A stretch of DNA of 39,560 nucleotides, from the NCBI GenBank assembly GCA_030037185.1, contig JASHRR010000255.1, forward strand, positions 1-39,560, in the 5' to 3' direction. The number at the start of each line of letters is the position of its first letter. Position 1 is the stretch's first letter. The stretch comes from Xanthobacteraceae bacterium. Its GTDB lineage: Bacteria; Pseudomonadota; Alphaproteobacteria; Rhizobiales; Xanthobacteraceae. Both the position numbers and the translations under genes were made by a program. Of this stretch, positions 16,232 to 25,398 are shown one piece after another. The notes beneath the pieces are model-generated. The model made no database searches. It was not told the origin of the DNA and saw only the letters and a program-made list of their open reading frames with translations.

Positions 16232-17866
16232 ATGGTCGACCCCAAAAGTAACAAGCTGAAAGCGCGCCTGCCGCGCGGGCTCGTCGATCGGGCAGGAGCC
16301 GAGATCGCGGCGACACGGGGCATGATGGAGGCGATCCGCAAGGTCTACGAGCTTTACGGCTTCGAGCCGTTGGAGACCCCGGCGATCGAATATACCGACG
16401 CCCTCGGTAAGTTCCTACCTGACCAGGACCGGCCCAACGAGGGCGTGTTCTCGTTTAACGACGACGACGAGCAATGGCTGTCGCTGCGCTACGACCTCAC
16501 CGCCCCCCTCGCCCGCTATGTCGCGGAGAATTTCGACACCCTGCCGAAACCCTACCGCAGCTACCGGGCCGGCTACGTCTACCGCAACGAAAAGCCGGGG
16601 CCCGGGCGGTTCCGCCAATTCATGCAGTTCGACGCCGATACGGTGGGCGCAGCCTCAATGGCCGCCGATGCCGAGATTTGCATGATGGCGGCGGACACCA
16701 TGGAGGCGCTGGGGATCCCGCGCGGAAGCTATGTGGTGAAGGTGAATAACCGCAAGGTGCTGGACGGACTGCTAGACGAGATTGGGCTCGGCGGCGAGGA
16801 GAATGCAGGAAAGCGGCTGACGGTGCTGCGCGCGATCGATAAATTGGATCGGCTGGGCTATGACGGCGTGCGTCAATTGCTGGGCCGAGGACGCAAGGAC
16901 GAAAGCGGCGATTTCACAAAGGGCGCCGAACTTGGCGAAAAGCAGATCGCCGCCATATTGGGGTTTGTAATTCCGGCCGAATCTTACATCAGCACAGATG
17001 GTCCGCATAAGGAGAACAACCGACCTGATGAATCGGTCTGGCGTCTGGCTAACGACACAGGATCAATTTCGGACGACCGGCTCCATTCAGTCCCAGGAAC
17101 CGCCCAGCTGATGTTCTGCGATATCGCCACCTACGTCAGTCGCTGGAGGAAATTCGTTCAATCCAGTCAAACCGGAAAGGAAGGCATCGAAGAACTTCTG
17201 GCGATCAACTCGCTGGTGCGTTCTGCCGGTTATGGCACCAACAGGATCGAGATTAACGCTTCCGTCGTCCGCGGCCTCGAATACTACACCGGCCCCGTCT
17301 ACGAGGTTGAACTTAACCTCCCTGTCACTGGCGACGACGGCAAGCCCGTCCGCTTCGGCTCCGTGGGTGGTGGCGGGCGTTACGACGGCCTCGTCTCGCG
17401 CTTTCGCGTCGAGCCGGTGCCGGCGACCGGCTTCTCGATCGGCGTGTCGCGTTTGCTTGCCGCGCTGATGCATCTCGGCAAGATCGACGCCAAGCCCGAA
17501 CCGGGTCCGGTGATCGTCACCGTGCTCGACCGCGAGCGGATCGCCGACTACCAACGCATGGCAGCGAGGCTGCGGGCCGCCGGCATCCGCGCCGAACTCT
17601 ATCTCGGTGCCGGCAAATTTGGCGCGCAGATGAAATACGCCGACCGCCGCCGGAGCCCATGCGTCGTCATCCAGGGCTCGAACGAGAAAGCGCGCAGCGA
17701 GGTGCAGATCAAGGACCTGATACTCGGCGCCGAGCTGGCAGGGCTGTCAAAGGAGCGCGACGATTATCTGCGCAAGCAGGCGCAGGCCCAGTTCGCAGTG
17801 CACGAGGATCGGCTGGTCGAGGCCGTAGGTGAGGTGCTGGCGCGGCATAGCCTGACCCCGCAGTGA
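16232..17866 (+). CDS. hisS: Histidine--tRNA ligase
   Basis: 544 residues; charges tRNA-His with histidine in the cytosol. Class II motifs are clear: motif 1 region [34 protein letters not shown], motif 2 [20 protein letters not shown], the histidine-binding signature [16 protein letters not shown], motif 3 [13 protein letters not shown], and the C-terminal anticodon-binding domain from [14 protein letters not shown]. The long alphaproteobacterial form is usually around 490-510 residues. The extra length falls between [12 protein letters not shown] and [15 protein letters not shown], where a segment ([20 protein letters not shown]...) has AT-richer codons than its flanks. I choose ATG 16232 ([16 protein letters not shown]) from family alignment; the ribosome-binding site is weak and an in-frame GC-rich extension to 16121 is unlikely. 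Confidence 0.93.
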   Translation: MVDPKSNKLKARLPRGLVDRAGAEIAATRGMMEAIRKVYELYGFEPLETPAIEYTDALGKFLPDQDRPNEGVFSFNDDDEQWLSLRYDLTAPLARYVAENFDTLPKPYRSYRAGYVYRNEKPGPGRFRQFMQFDADTVGAASMAADAEICMMAADTMEALGIPRGSYVVKVNNRKVLDGLLDEIGLGGEENAGKRLTVLRAIDKLDRLGYDGVRQLLGRGRKDESGDFTKGAELGEKQIAAILGFVIPAESYISTDGPHKENNRPDESVWRLANDTGSISDDRLHSVPGTAQLMFCDIATYVSRWRKFVQSSQTGKEGIEELLAINSLVRSAGYGTNRIEINASVVRGLEYYTGPVYEVELNLPVTGDDGKPVRFGSVGGGGRYDGLVSRFRVEPVPATGFSIGVSRLLAALMHLGKIDAKPEPGPVIVTVLDRERIADYQRMAARLRAAGIRAELYLGAGKFGAQMKYADRRRSPCVVIQGSNEKARSEVQIKDLILGAELAGLSKERDDYLRKQAQAQFAVHEDRLVEAVGEVLARHSLTPQ

Positions 17867-17964
17867 GCGCCGCGAAGGCGGGGGAGACAGCGCCATAGCC
17901 AAGCCGCTCCCGCATTTGGCCGCGCTCAATGCGGGCTGTGCGCGATGCGCCGCGGTCCAGCATC

Positions 17965-18951
17965 CTACGAGAGCGCCCCACCGTTGGAACGAAGAACATG
18001 GACGGAGAAGTAACTCTGTGCGTCGACGAACGTCGCGGCGCTTGTCCAGCCGGCGCTGAGGGCGCGGTTGCGGAATGATTCGACAGTGTATTTATAGCTG
18101 TTCTCGGTATGAATGGTCTCGCCGCGGCGGAAATCGAACGATTTGCCGCAGGCGCGAACGCGTTGCCGTGCCAAACTGACGAGATGCATCTCGATGCGAT
18201 GCTGTTCGCAGCTGTACCAGGCGCGATGGCGGAAGCCGCCAAGGTCGAACCCGCCGCCAAGCTCACGATTGATGCGCGTGAGCAGGTTGAGATTGAAGGC
18301 CGCGGTTACGCCGGCTTCATCGTTATAGGCAGCAGCCAGCACGTCCGCGTCCTTGTCGAGATCGACGCCGACAATGAACAGCGCGCCCGGCCCCAAAAGC
18401 GCGGCAGCGTGGCGTAACACGTCATCGGCTTCGTGCGGCTCGAAATTTCCGATCGTCGAGCCCGGGAAAAAGCCGATGCGCGGCCCGTTGCTGAGCAAAG
18501 GGGGAAGCGCGAACGGTCGCGTGAAATCTGCCTCGACCGGCAGCACCCGCAGATCCGGCATCTCCCGCTGCAGCTGCGCAGTCTCGGCAGCGAGAAAAGC
18601 ACCGGATATGTCGACAGGCACATAGGCGGAAACCTGCGGCGCCGCCCGCAATAGGATGCGCGTCTTGGCGGCCGAGCCGGCGCCGAACTCCAATAATGCG
18701 GCATCGGGCGGTATCAACTTCGCAATCTCGCCGGCACGCGTTTGGAGGATGCCGGTCTCAACGCGCGTTAGATAGTATTCCGGCAACGCGGTAATGCGCT
18801 GGAATAACTGCGACCCGACGTGATCATAAAAGTATTTCGGCGGCACGCGCTTGGGCTCCGCCGACAGGCCTGCCAGCACGTCGTCGAAAAACGCCCGTTC
18901 GGCATCGTTGACGACAAGTGCTCCGCGCGGCTTCCTGACGGCGATGCTCAT
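17965..18951 (-). CDS. egtD: L-histidine N-alpha-methyltransferase (ergothioneine biosynthesis)
   Basis: 328 residues; uses S-adenosylmethionine to trimethylate histidine to hercynine, the first step of ergothioneine synthesis. Seen motifs: KRVPPKYFYDHVGSQLFQRI, LPEYYLTRVETGIL, the SAM-binding LLEFGAGSAAKTRILL, YVPVDISGAFL, RIGFFPGSTIGNFEPHEA, VGVDLDKDADVLAAAYND, and INRELGGGFD with HIENSYKY-like ETIHTENSYKY near the end. All are typical of EgtD and the length is right. GGAG lies about 7 bases before the ATG; an upstream in-frame extension of 104 residues overlaps egtB in another frame and is rejected. It follows egtB by 44 bp, so they form one operon. Confidence 0.95.
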   Translation of the reverse strand: MSIAVRKPRGALVVNDAERAFFDDVLAGLSAEPKRVPPKYFYDHVGSQLFQRITALPEYYLTRVETGILQTRAGEIAKLIPPDAALLEFGAGSAAKTRILLRAAPQVSAYVPVDISGAFLAAETAQLQREMPDLRVLPVEADFTRPFALPPLLSNGPRIGFFPGSTIGNFEPHEADDVLRHAAALLGPGALFIVGVDLDKDADVLAAAYNDEAGVTAAFNLNLLTRINRELGGGFDLGGFRHRAWYSCEQHRIEMHLVSLARQRVRACGKSFDFRRGETIHTENSYKYTVESFRNRALSAGWTSAATFVDAQSYFSVHVLRSNGGALS

Positions 18952-18995
18952 GCACGTTCTCCGGTGAAAGGTTGATGGGCTAGAGAGCTCAGGAC

Positions 18996-20321
18996 TTAGA
19001 AATCGGCAAGCCGCAGCCCGGTGAACTGCCACCGTGCGGCCGGGTAAAAGAAATTGCGGTAGCTCGCGCGGGCATGCCCGAGCGGCGTCGCCACTGATGA
19101 ACCGCGCAGCACCATCTGATTGGCCATGAACTTTCCATTGTATTCGCCAAGCGCCCCGGCGAGCGGGCGATAAGCTGGATATGGCGTGTAGGCGCTGCGC
19201 GTCCATTGCCATACGATACCGAACGCATCCGCAAGCCCGCCGGCGCGCACTGCGGTTTCCCACTCGAATTCGCTGGGCAAATGCTTGCCGGCCCAGCGCG
19301 CAAACGCATCCGCCTCATAGTAGCTAACATGACTGACGGGAAATTCCTCGTTGACCGGTGACAATCCATTAAGCGCGAAAACATACCATTTTCCGTCGAT
19401 CTTGCGCCAATTTCCGGGCGCCGACCAACCCTCCGACGTCACCGCGCCCCAACCATCGGACAGCCACAATTCAGGACGGGTGTAGCCGCCGTCGCAGCTG
19501 AATGCCAGCCACTCACCATTGGTGACGAGATTGCGGGCGATCCGCACTGGACCGACAAGCGTGCGATGCGCCGGCGTTTCGTTATCGAAGCAGAATCCGC
19601 CGCCCTGGCGCCCGACCGTGTGAATGCCTTCGGTCAATTCACACCAGCCATTGTGGCGCGCGGCACATTGCGGCCAGGCCCAATTCGAATCATAGACGGG
19701 CGCGATCGGGCTTTCCGAGAACGCGTGCAGAATGTCGGTCAGCATCAACTCCTGATGCTGCTGCTCGTGATGAAGCCCGAGTTCGATAAGCGGCACTATG
19801 TCACTGAGCACTGCCGGCGCCGCATCGGCCAGCAGATTCATCATCGCTGCCTCGACATGGGCGCGATAGCGCGTCACGTCGGCAGTGTCCGGCCGCGTCA
19901 CTAGCCCGCGGTTGGCGCGCGTGTGACGCGGGCCAGCGGCAACATAATAGGAATTGAACAGAAACGCGAAATCCGGATCATACACACGATAAGACGGGAC
20001 GTGCGGCGCCAGGACGAACTGCTCGAAGAACCAGGTCGTATGCGCGCGATGCCACTTGATCGGACTTGCATCCGGCATCGATTGGATGACCTGATCCTCC
20101 GGCGACAGCGACGCGGCACGGCGCTCGGTCTCGGCGCGCACAATCCGAAAGACGTCTGACCACGCGCCCCGGGCATCAGCACCGAAATGATCCGGCCAGA
20201 ACCCCCCTCCCTTACCCTCATGCGGGGGAGGGTAAGGCAGGGAGGTTTGTTCCGTCGACAATCCCCCGTCCTGACGCAACGGCGTTCGACGACGAACTGT
20301 CCTGCTGTTCTCTCGCTGCAT
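18996..20321 (-). CDS. egtB: Hercynine oxygenase / sulfoxide synthase
   Basis: About 441 residues; a non-haem iron enzyme that joins hercynine with a thiol (gamma-glutamylcysteine or cysteine) and O2 to give the sulfoxide intermediate of ergothioneine. The N-terminal DinB-like domain has the iron ligands in HRAHTTWFFE and GLHHEQQHQELMLTDIL. The C-terminal FGE-sulfatase domain has PAHRTLVGPVRIARNLVTNG, PVSHVSYYEADAFARWAGKH, LPSEFEWETAVR and WQFTGLRLADF. It is upstream of egtD in the same operon. The start is uncertain: from ATG 20321 the first 45 residues include LPYPPPHEGKGGGF, encoded by a REP-like inverted repeat at 20211-20237, so translation may start downstream. No egtC is nearby. Confidence 0.93.
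   Translation of the reverse strand: MQRENSRTVRRRTPLRQDGGLSTEQTSLPYPPPHEGKGGGFWPDHFGADARGAWSDVFRIVRAETERRAASLSPEDQVIQSMPDASPIKWHRAHTTWFFEQFVLAPHVPSYRVYDPDFAFLFNSYYVAAGPRHTRANRGLVTRPDTADVTRYRAHVEAAMMNLLADAAPAVLSDIVPLIELGLHHEQQHQELMLTDILHAFSESPIAPVYDSNWAWPQCAARHNGWCELTEGIHTVGRQGGGFCFDNETPAHRTLVGPVRIARNLVTNGEWLAFSCDGGYTRPELWLSDGWGAVTSEGWSAPGNWRKIDGKWYVFALNGLSPVNEEFPVSHVSYYEADAFARWAGKHLPSEFEWETAVRAGGLADAFGIVWQWTRSAYTPYPAYRPLAGALGEYNGKFMANQMVLRGSSVATPLGHARASYRNFFYPAARWQFTGLRLADF
20211..20237. repeat. REP-like inverted repeat inside the 5' part of egtB
   Basis: CCTTACCCTC and GAGGGTAAGG face each other across a short GC loop. This is the core of extragenic palindromes found throughout related genomes. 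Here it falls in the region that would encode the EgtB N-terminus. Confidence 0.6.
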
Positions 20322-21118
20322 CGACCGACCGTAAGCCTTCAATCCTGGACTACGCGTGTTCACCGCGCCGCCGGAACAGCGGCGGCTCCCCCCGGGCACC
20401 AGGCTTGCCCATGCTTATCAGCATAACGCGAATTGCCTTCGCGCCGCTTACGATGGGTTCATCAAACATAATTTACCCGCCCGACGACATAGTTGTCTGT
20501 GCGCCGCTTTGCAACACCTCGCATGAAATTCGCATGGGTGCTACCCAAGAAACCGCCAGTTCGCGGATGCGCATGTAAATGAGGCGAACCGTTTTGCGGC
20601 ACCTGCCATCCGGCTTGTTGATTCCACAATCATCTTCTGCGCTTATCGCACGCCGAGTCGGTCGTGAACTTTGACGACTTTCATTTCGTTACCTTGATTA
20701 ATCACAGCTTTCCATCGAGGAAGTGCGCGGCCTAGCCCCGATCGAGCGCAGCATCAGTTAAGGACCTGCCTCGCTGCGAAGCGAAAGGCTGATCCCGGAT
20801 GACCGGACCACGATCCCTTCATCCCGGGGGTACTACTTAGATTGAGAGCGCTGTAGAGTGAGCAAAGCCAACGGGTCCGGCCTGTGGCCGGCCCGATGAC
20901 AATCTGCGTGCCCGGGCCGCCGCACGGCGGGCACGGCGCACCGGTGTCGGGGCTTGCCCGACTTTGGCGTCCAAAGGGTGGCATCCAAAGAGTGGCATCC
21001 AAAGGTGTCGAAATCGACAACAGCCGACTTCGCTTGAGCGCGCCCTTACCCGCCCTACAAGTTCGCCTTTGCGCAAGGGCGACAGCCTGAATCTGCGCAA
21101 CAAGGACCAGTCACAACC
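20322..21118. other. Intergenic region of 0.8 kb
   Basis: No supported gene. It contains a threefold 14-bp tandem repeat (20966-21007) and, further left, AT-richer DNA near 20660-20710. It must hold the promoter for the downstream hydrolase and possibly that for egtB. Confidence 0.4.
20966..21007. repeat. 14-bp tandem repeat, three units
   Basis: Units GGCGTCCAAAGGGT, GGCATCCAAAGAGT and GGCATCCAAAGGTG run head to tail. Units two and three share the first eleven bases. It may be simple slippage DNA; no binding role can be claimed. Confidence 0.6.
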
Positions 21119-21997
21119 ATGCCCCATATCAGCACCGACGACGGCGTGAAGCTCTACTATCAGGAGGTTGGGAGCGGCATTCCCATCGTGTTTGTGCACG
21201 AGTTTGCGGGCGACAGCCGATCGTGGGAAGCCCAGTTTCGTCACTTCGGCCGGCGCTATCGCTGCATCGCCTATAACGCCCGCGGCTTTCCGCCCTCAGA
21301 CGTGCCGGAGGACGTCGAACGCTACTCCCAGGCGCGCGCCCGCGACGATATTCGCGCCGTGCTCGATGGATTGGAAATCGACAAGGCTCACATCGTCGGC
21401 CTGTCGATGGGCGGATTTGCCACGCTGCATTTCGGCTTTACTTATCCACTTCGCGCCCGCTCGCTTACGATCGGCGGCTGTGGCTATGGTGCGGCACCCG
21501 ACCAGCGCCAGAAATTCATCGAAGAGGCGGAACGCGGTGCCGCGCGCTTCGAGGAAATCGGCATGGTAAAAGCTGCCGAAGCCTACGCACTTGGGCCGAC
21601 CCGCGTCCAGTTCCAGAACAAGGACCCGCGCGGCTGGAGGGAATTCGCCGATCAACTTGCCGAGCATTCCACCACGGGAGCCGCTCTTACGATGCGAGGC
21701 GTGCAGCGCCTTCGGCCTTCTCTGTTCGATCTCACCGAGGAGATGAAGAAGATCACCGCCCCCACGCTGATCATCACGGGAGACGAGGATTGGCCGTGCC
21801 TTGAGCCTGGCCTGCTGATGAAGAGGATGATCTCTAGCGCCGGCTTGGTGGTGATGCCGCATTGCGGTCACACCATCAATCTGGAAGACCCCGACGCCTA
21901 CAACAAGCATCTCGATGACTTTCTCTACGCCGCGGAACTGGGCAAGTGGCCGCTGCGCGATCCCCGCGCCATGGAGGCGGTTATATTGGGAAGGTGA
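21119..21997 (+). CDS. Alpha/beta-fold hydrolase
   Basis: 292 residues of the alpha/beta hydrolase fold, cytosolic (no signal peptide). The oxyanion region is PIVFVHEFAGDSRSW and the nucleophile elbow is VGLSMGGFATLHFGF with Ser about residue 96. The acid lies in LIITGDEDWPCLEPGL and the catalytic His in MPHCGHTINLEDPDAY. The triad is complete, so the enzyme should be active on an ester, lactone or C-C bond; substrates in this family vary too widely to name one. AAGGA is 12 bases before the ATG. It lies 288 bp upstream of the ABC transporter genes on the same strand, suggesting that it processes the imported compound. Confidence 0.88.
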   Translation: MPHISTDDGVKLYYQEVGSGIPIVFVHEFAGDSRSWEAQFRHFGRRYRCIAYNARGFPPSDVPEDVERYSQARARDDIRAVLDGLEIDKAHIVGLSMGGFATLHFGFTYPLRARSLTIGGCGYGAAPDQRQKFIEEAERGAARFEEIGMVKAAEAYALGPTRVQFQNKDPRGWREFADQLAEHSTTGAALTMRGVQRLRPSLFDLTEEMKKITAPTLIITGDEDWPCLEPGLLMKRMISSAGLVVMPHCGHTINLEDPDAYNKHLDDFLYAAELGKWPLRDPRAMEAVILGR

Positions 21998-22285
21998 ACA
22001 ATGCGGGCCGTCGACCTTGCCACTGTTCGAGTTCGTTACCGGCGTCGTCTGGGCTGCCAGCCAGCCATGTGGTTAGCGCTATCGGCGATCCCCCCGGTTA
22101 TACGCACTGAAACGCGCCATCAAGGCTCCTGAAGGTTAGGAAACGATGCACCGGCGGCGACGATTTTCCCGCATGAGGAGGGGCGTCCGCAAGTGCGATC
22201 GTTCGATACGGGCCACCAAGGTTGGCCTGCTTCTTGCGAGGCCACGCAGCAAGCTCTACGCTCTCGACCGGACCGGAGGCGCCTG

Positions 22286-23074
22286 ATGGCCCCGACCAAG
22301 CTCTTGATCGCCGACGTGAGCATGAAATTCGCAACGCCTGCGGGCACATTTCATGCGCTCGACCACATCGATCTCGCCGTGCCGCGGGGCTCCTTCACAA
22401 GCTTGATCGGGCCGTCAGGCTGCGGCAAGAGCACCATCTTCAACATCGTGGCCGGCCTGCAGGAGCCGAGCGAGGGCCGCGTCCTGATCGATGGCGTCGA
22501 TGCCACCGGCACGATCGGCCGCGTCGGCTACATGCTGCAGAAGGATCTGCTGCTGCCGTGGCGGACGCTCACCGACAACATCATCCTCGGCATGGAGATC
22601 CAGGGCGTCAAGCGCGCCGAGGCGCGGGCACGGGCGCTGCCGCTGCTGCGCCGCTACGCCCTGGCAGGCTTCGAGAACGCCTATCCGCGCGCGCTGTCGG
22701 GCGGCATGCGCCAGCGCGCCGCGCTCTTGCGCACCCTGCTGTTCGACACCGACGTCATCCTGCTCGACGAACCGTTCGGCGCGCTTGACGCCCAGACCAG
22801 GTTACGCATGCAGGAATGGCTGCTGCAGCTATGGGAGGATTTCGGCAAGACCGTCGTGTTCGTCACCCATGACGTCGAGGAAGCAATCTTTCTGTCCGAC
22901 GAGGTGCACGTCATGAGCACGCGGCCGGGACGCGTCATTGCCACCATCCCGGTCGCGCTGCCGCGTCCGCGCTTGCGCGGCTCGACCACCACGGCGGATT
23001 TCATGACGCTGAAGGAACGCTGCCTCGACCTGTTGCACATCGAGGCGGCCGCAGACATCGAGGACGCCGCATAG
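22286..23074 (+). CDS. ABC transporter ATP-binding protein (nitrate/sulfonate/taurine class)
   Basis: 262 residues; the cytosolic motor of an importer. Walker A is GPSGCGKST (residues about 43-51), the Q-loop is VGYMLQKDLLLPWRTL, the signature is LSGGMRQRAALLRTLL, Walker B with D-loop is VILLDEPFGALDAQT, and the switch His is in VVFVTHDVEEAIF. The LLPWRT and DEPFGALD wording is typical of the SsuB/TauB/NrtD group. GGAGG lies 8 bases before ATG 22286; earlier in-frame starts are not supported. The stop is 2 bp before the permease start, so the two are coupled. Confidence 0.93.
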   Translation: MAPTKLLIADVSMKFATPAGTFHALDHIDLAVPRGSFTSLIGPSGCGKSTIFNIVAGLQEPSEGRVLIDGVDATGTIGRVGYMLQKDLLLPWRTLTDNIILGMEIQGVKRAEARARALPLLRRYALAGFENAYPRALSGGMRQRAALLRTLLFDTDVILLDEPFGALDAQTRLRMQEWLLQLWEDFGKTVVFVTHDVEEAIFLSDEVHVMSTRPGRVIATIPVALPRPRLRGSTTTADFMTLKERCLDLLHIEAAADIEDAA

Positions 23075-23076
23075 CC

Positions 23077-24060
23077 ATGACCCTGCCGCGGACTTCGGCC
23101 AATGTCGAAATCTCTGACGCCTCATGGCCGGGATTGTCGCCGCCAGACTCGATCCGTTCGCCGTCCGTGCCTGCCGAGGTCAAAGTTGCGGCCGAGCGTA
23201 ACAATCCCCCGATCAAGTCGGGAAACGGCGATGACGATGCACAGCGGTCAGAGCTGACCAAAGCCAACATCAGGCCGGCCCGACGCTTGCCAGTGCAGAA
23301 GGACTGGCCAACCTCGGCGATCGTCGCAGTTCAGACCGGCATCCTTGTCGCCATCATCGCAGGGTGGGAAATCGGCGCCGACACAGGCTTGATCGACAAG
23401 TTCTTCTGGTCAAGTCCAAGCGCGATCTATCATACCCTGACAATCTTCTTCACCACCGGCGACGCCTTCACGGACATTGCCTTCACGTTCCGCTCGACCA
23501 TTCTGGGCTTCCTCATCGGCACTTTTGCGGGCTCGGCGCTCGGGCTGTCGTTCTGGTGGTCGAGGAACTATGCCGCCATCATGCAGCCCTACATTATCTG
23601 CTTCGAGTCGCTACCCAAGCTTGCGCTCGCCCCACTCATCGTACTGGTGTTCGGCATCGGCATCGCCTCCAAAATCGCGATCGCCACCGCGCTCACGCTC
23701 ATCGTCTCGACACTCACCACTTTTGCGGGCGTCAAGGCAGTCGATCCTGACGGCGAGAAGCTGTTCTATTCGCTCGGAGCTACGCGCCTCCAGGTGTTCC
23801 GCAAGCTGGTGATTCCGTCCTGTCTGCCCTGGATCATATCGGTGCTGCGGGTCAACATCGGACTAGCCCTGACGGGCGCCATTGTCGGCGAATTTATCGC
23901 CTCCCAGCACGGGCTTGGCCGCGCCATCATATATGCGGGCCAGACGTACGACATCGCGCTGGTCTGGGTCGCGGTGTCCGTGCTCTCGACGCTCGCGGTG
24001 GTGATGTATGTCACAGTGTCGTGGATTGAGCACCTGCTGCAGAAAGGCATCAGGGTCTAG
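23077..24060 (+). CDS. ABC transporter permease (nitrate/sulfonate/taurine class)
   Basis: 327 residues, an inner-membrane permease with about six membrane helices from residue 80 on (IVAVQTGILVAIIAGWEIGA to VLSTLAVVMYVTVSW). The EAA-type loop that docks on the ATPase is LFYSLGATRLQVFRKLVIP with following LPWIISVLRVNIGLALTGAIVGEF, characteristic of SsuC/TauC-like proteins. The first 75 residues are hydrophilic and probably cytosolic, longer than usual; a later start cannot be excluded. The position directly after the ATPase and before the binding protein fixes the role. Confidence 0.92.
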   Translation: MTLPRTSANVEISDASWPGLSPPDSIRSPSVPAEVKVAAERNNPPIKSGNGDDDAQRSELTKANIRPARRLPVQKDWPTSAIVAVQTGILVAIIAGWEIGADTGLIDKFFWSSPSAIYHTLTIFFTTGDAFTDIAFTFRSTILGFLIGTFAGSALGLSFWWSRNYAAIMQPYIICFESLPKLALAPLIVLVFGIGIASKIAIATALTLIVSTLTTFAGVKAVDPDGEKLFYSLGATRLQVFRKLVIPSCLPWIISVLRVNIGLALTGAIVGEFIASQHGLGRAIIYAGQTYDIALVWVAVSVLSTLAVVMYVTVSWIEHLLQKGIRV

Positions 24061-24191
24061 CGCGTCCCGCGCCTGGTGAGTTGAGCGAGGCGAAACCCAC
24101 AACGGCCTTCGCAGCGGCGAGACCGACGTTTTGCTCTACTCGACTCACCCGCGCTTTGGCACCGGAACAACTGATCGAAAAGGAGAACCTT

Positions 24192-25172
24192 ATGGACAGA
24201 CGCCGCTTTCTCGCATCCGCCGCGGCGGTGGGGGGAGCCGCCGCGGCCGGCCGCATCGTTCCAGCACGGGCCGCGCGCGAGGTCCTGGTGGCGGAACCCG
24301 TTCATTCGACCGGGTATCTGCCGCTCTACATCGCCATGGCCAAAGGTTATTTCGAGGACGTCAAGGTCAACCTCGTCACCATCGAAACCGGCAGCGGCCA
24401 CACGAATGCGGTGCTGTCCGGCCAGGCCTTCGCGTTCATCGGCGGTCCCGAGCACAATGCTTTCGCCAAGGCCAAGGGCGCCGAGCTGCGCGCCATCGTC
24501 GCGTGCGTGGACCGCGGCAACACGTATATCTGCGCGGCACCCGGCTTCGAGCCGAAAGACGCCGAGTGGCCGCGCTATTTCCGGGGCAAGACCATCGCCG
24601 TCGGCCCGCCCGGCGGTACGCCCAACTCGATCATGCGCTACTTGCTCGGCAAATGGAAACTGGACGCCAACAAGGATGTAACACTGATCGAGACCGCTAA
24701 CTCCGCCACAATAGCGGTGGTGCGCGCCAGACAGGCGCAGATCGCCGGCGCCACCGAACCCTACCTCACCCAGGGCGTGCGGAACAAAGTGTGGGGCGAG
24801 CCCTTCTACAACGTGCCGAAGGAGTTCGGCCCCTACGCCTATTCCACCTTCAACGTGCGACTCGACACCATCCGCAAGGAACCCGACCTTGTCCGCAACT
24901 TCGTGCGAGGCATGGTGAAGGGCCTCAGCCAGTTGTACAGCGACCCGGCCGAGGCGAGCGCGATCGCCAAGGCGCAGTTCCCAACCATGCCGATTGAAGA
25001 CTTGCGAGCGACCCTTGATCGCTCCTTCAGGGACGAACTATGGAGCCGCGACGGAATCGTCACCCCGGCATCTTGGGCCACTGCCAGTGCAGTCGTACGG
25101 GAGGCCGGCATTCTGAAGACGGACATCAAATACGAAGAGATTATCGACATGAGCTTTGTTAAAGGTGCCTAA
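24192..25172 (+). CDS. ABC transporter substrate-binding protein with Tat signal
   Basis: 326 residues of the NMT1/SsuA/TauA-like periplasmic binding family. The N-terminus MDRRRFLASAAAVGGAAAAG has twin arginines followed by FL and a hydrophobic alanine-rich stretch ending at PARA, so a Tat export signal is likely. The mature protein opens EVLVAEPVHSTGYLPLYIAMAKGYFED, and has GSGHTNAVLSGQAFAFIGGP and VGPPGGTPNSIMRYLL, the usual fold landmarks. The ligand is not predictable; nitrogen- or sulfur-containing small organics are typical for the class. AGGAG lies 6 bases before the ATG. It is the last gene of the transporter operon and is followed by a possible terminator hairpin. Confidence 0.92.
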   Translation: MDRRRFLASAAAVGGAAAAGRIVPARAAREVLVAEPVHSTGYLPLYIAMAKGYFEDVKVNLVTIETGSGHTNAVLSGQAFAFIGGPEHNAFAKAKGAELRAIVACVDRGNTYICAAPGFEPKDAEWPRYFRGKTIAVGPPGGTPNSIMRYLLGKWKLDANKDVTLIETANSATIAVVRARQAQIAGATEPYLTQGVRNKVWGEPFYNVPKEFGPYAYSTFNVRLDTIRKEPDLVRNFVRGMVKGLSQLYSDPAEASAIAKAQFPTMPIEDLRATLDRSFRDELWSRDGIVTPASWATASAVVREAGILKTDIKYEEIIDMSFVKGA

Positions 25173-25177
25173 CCCAT

Positions 25178-25207
25178 CCCCCGCGTGATGGCGCCTAATG
25201 GCGGGGG
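25178..25207 (+). terminator. Possible terminator hairpin after the ABC operon
   Basis: CCCCCGC (25178-25184) pairs with GCGGGGG (25201-25207) 3 bases after the binding-protein stop. The loop is long (16 bases, with its own GGCGCC core) and only CTTCC follows, so termination strength is doubtful. Confidence 0.4.
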
Positions 25208-25398
25208 CTTCCGCTCGGCGTTGGGTTCCAGGGTCAGTTTGCGACTACCGCCCCAAGCTACCTGCAGGCAGGTTCCAGGCCTTAACCCGCGCCCCGGATA
25301 GGCACGACACGGGGGTGTTGCTCAAAACCGGTGAACGCATCGCCAGATGCGCAACGGGGCCCTTACGGGCCTGTTGGGGTGCTTCGACCGCTCTGCGC

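Noticed and set aside
20966..21007. Tandem repeats as an iteron origin
   Set aside because: Only three short imperfect units, no replication initiator gene and no AT-rich unwinding region beside them.
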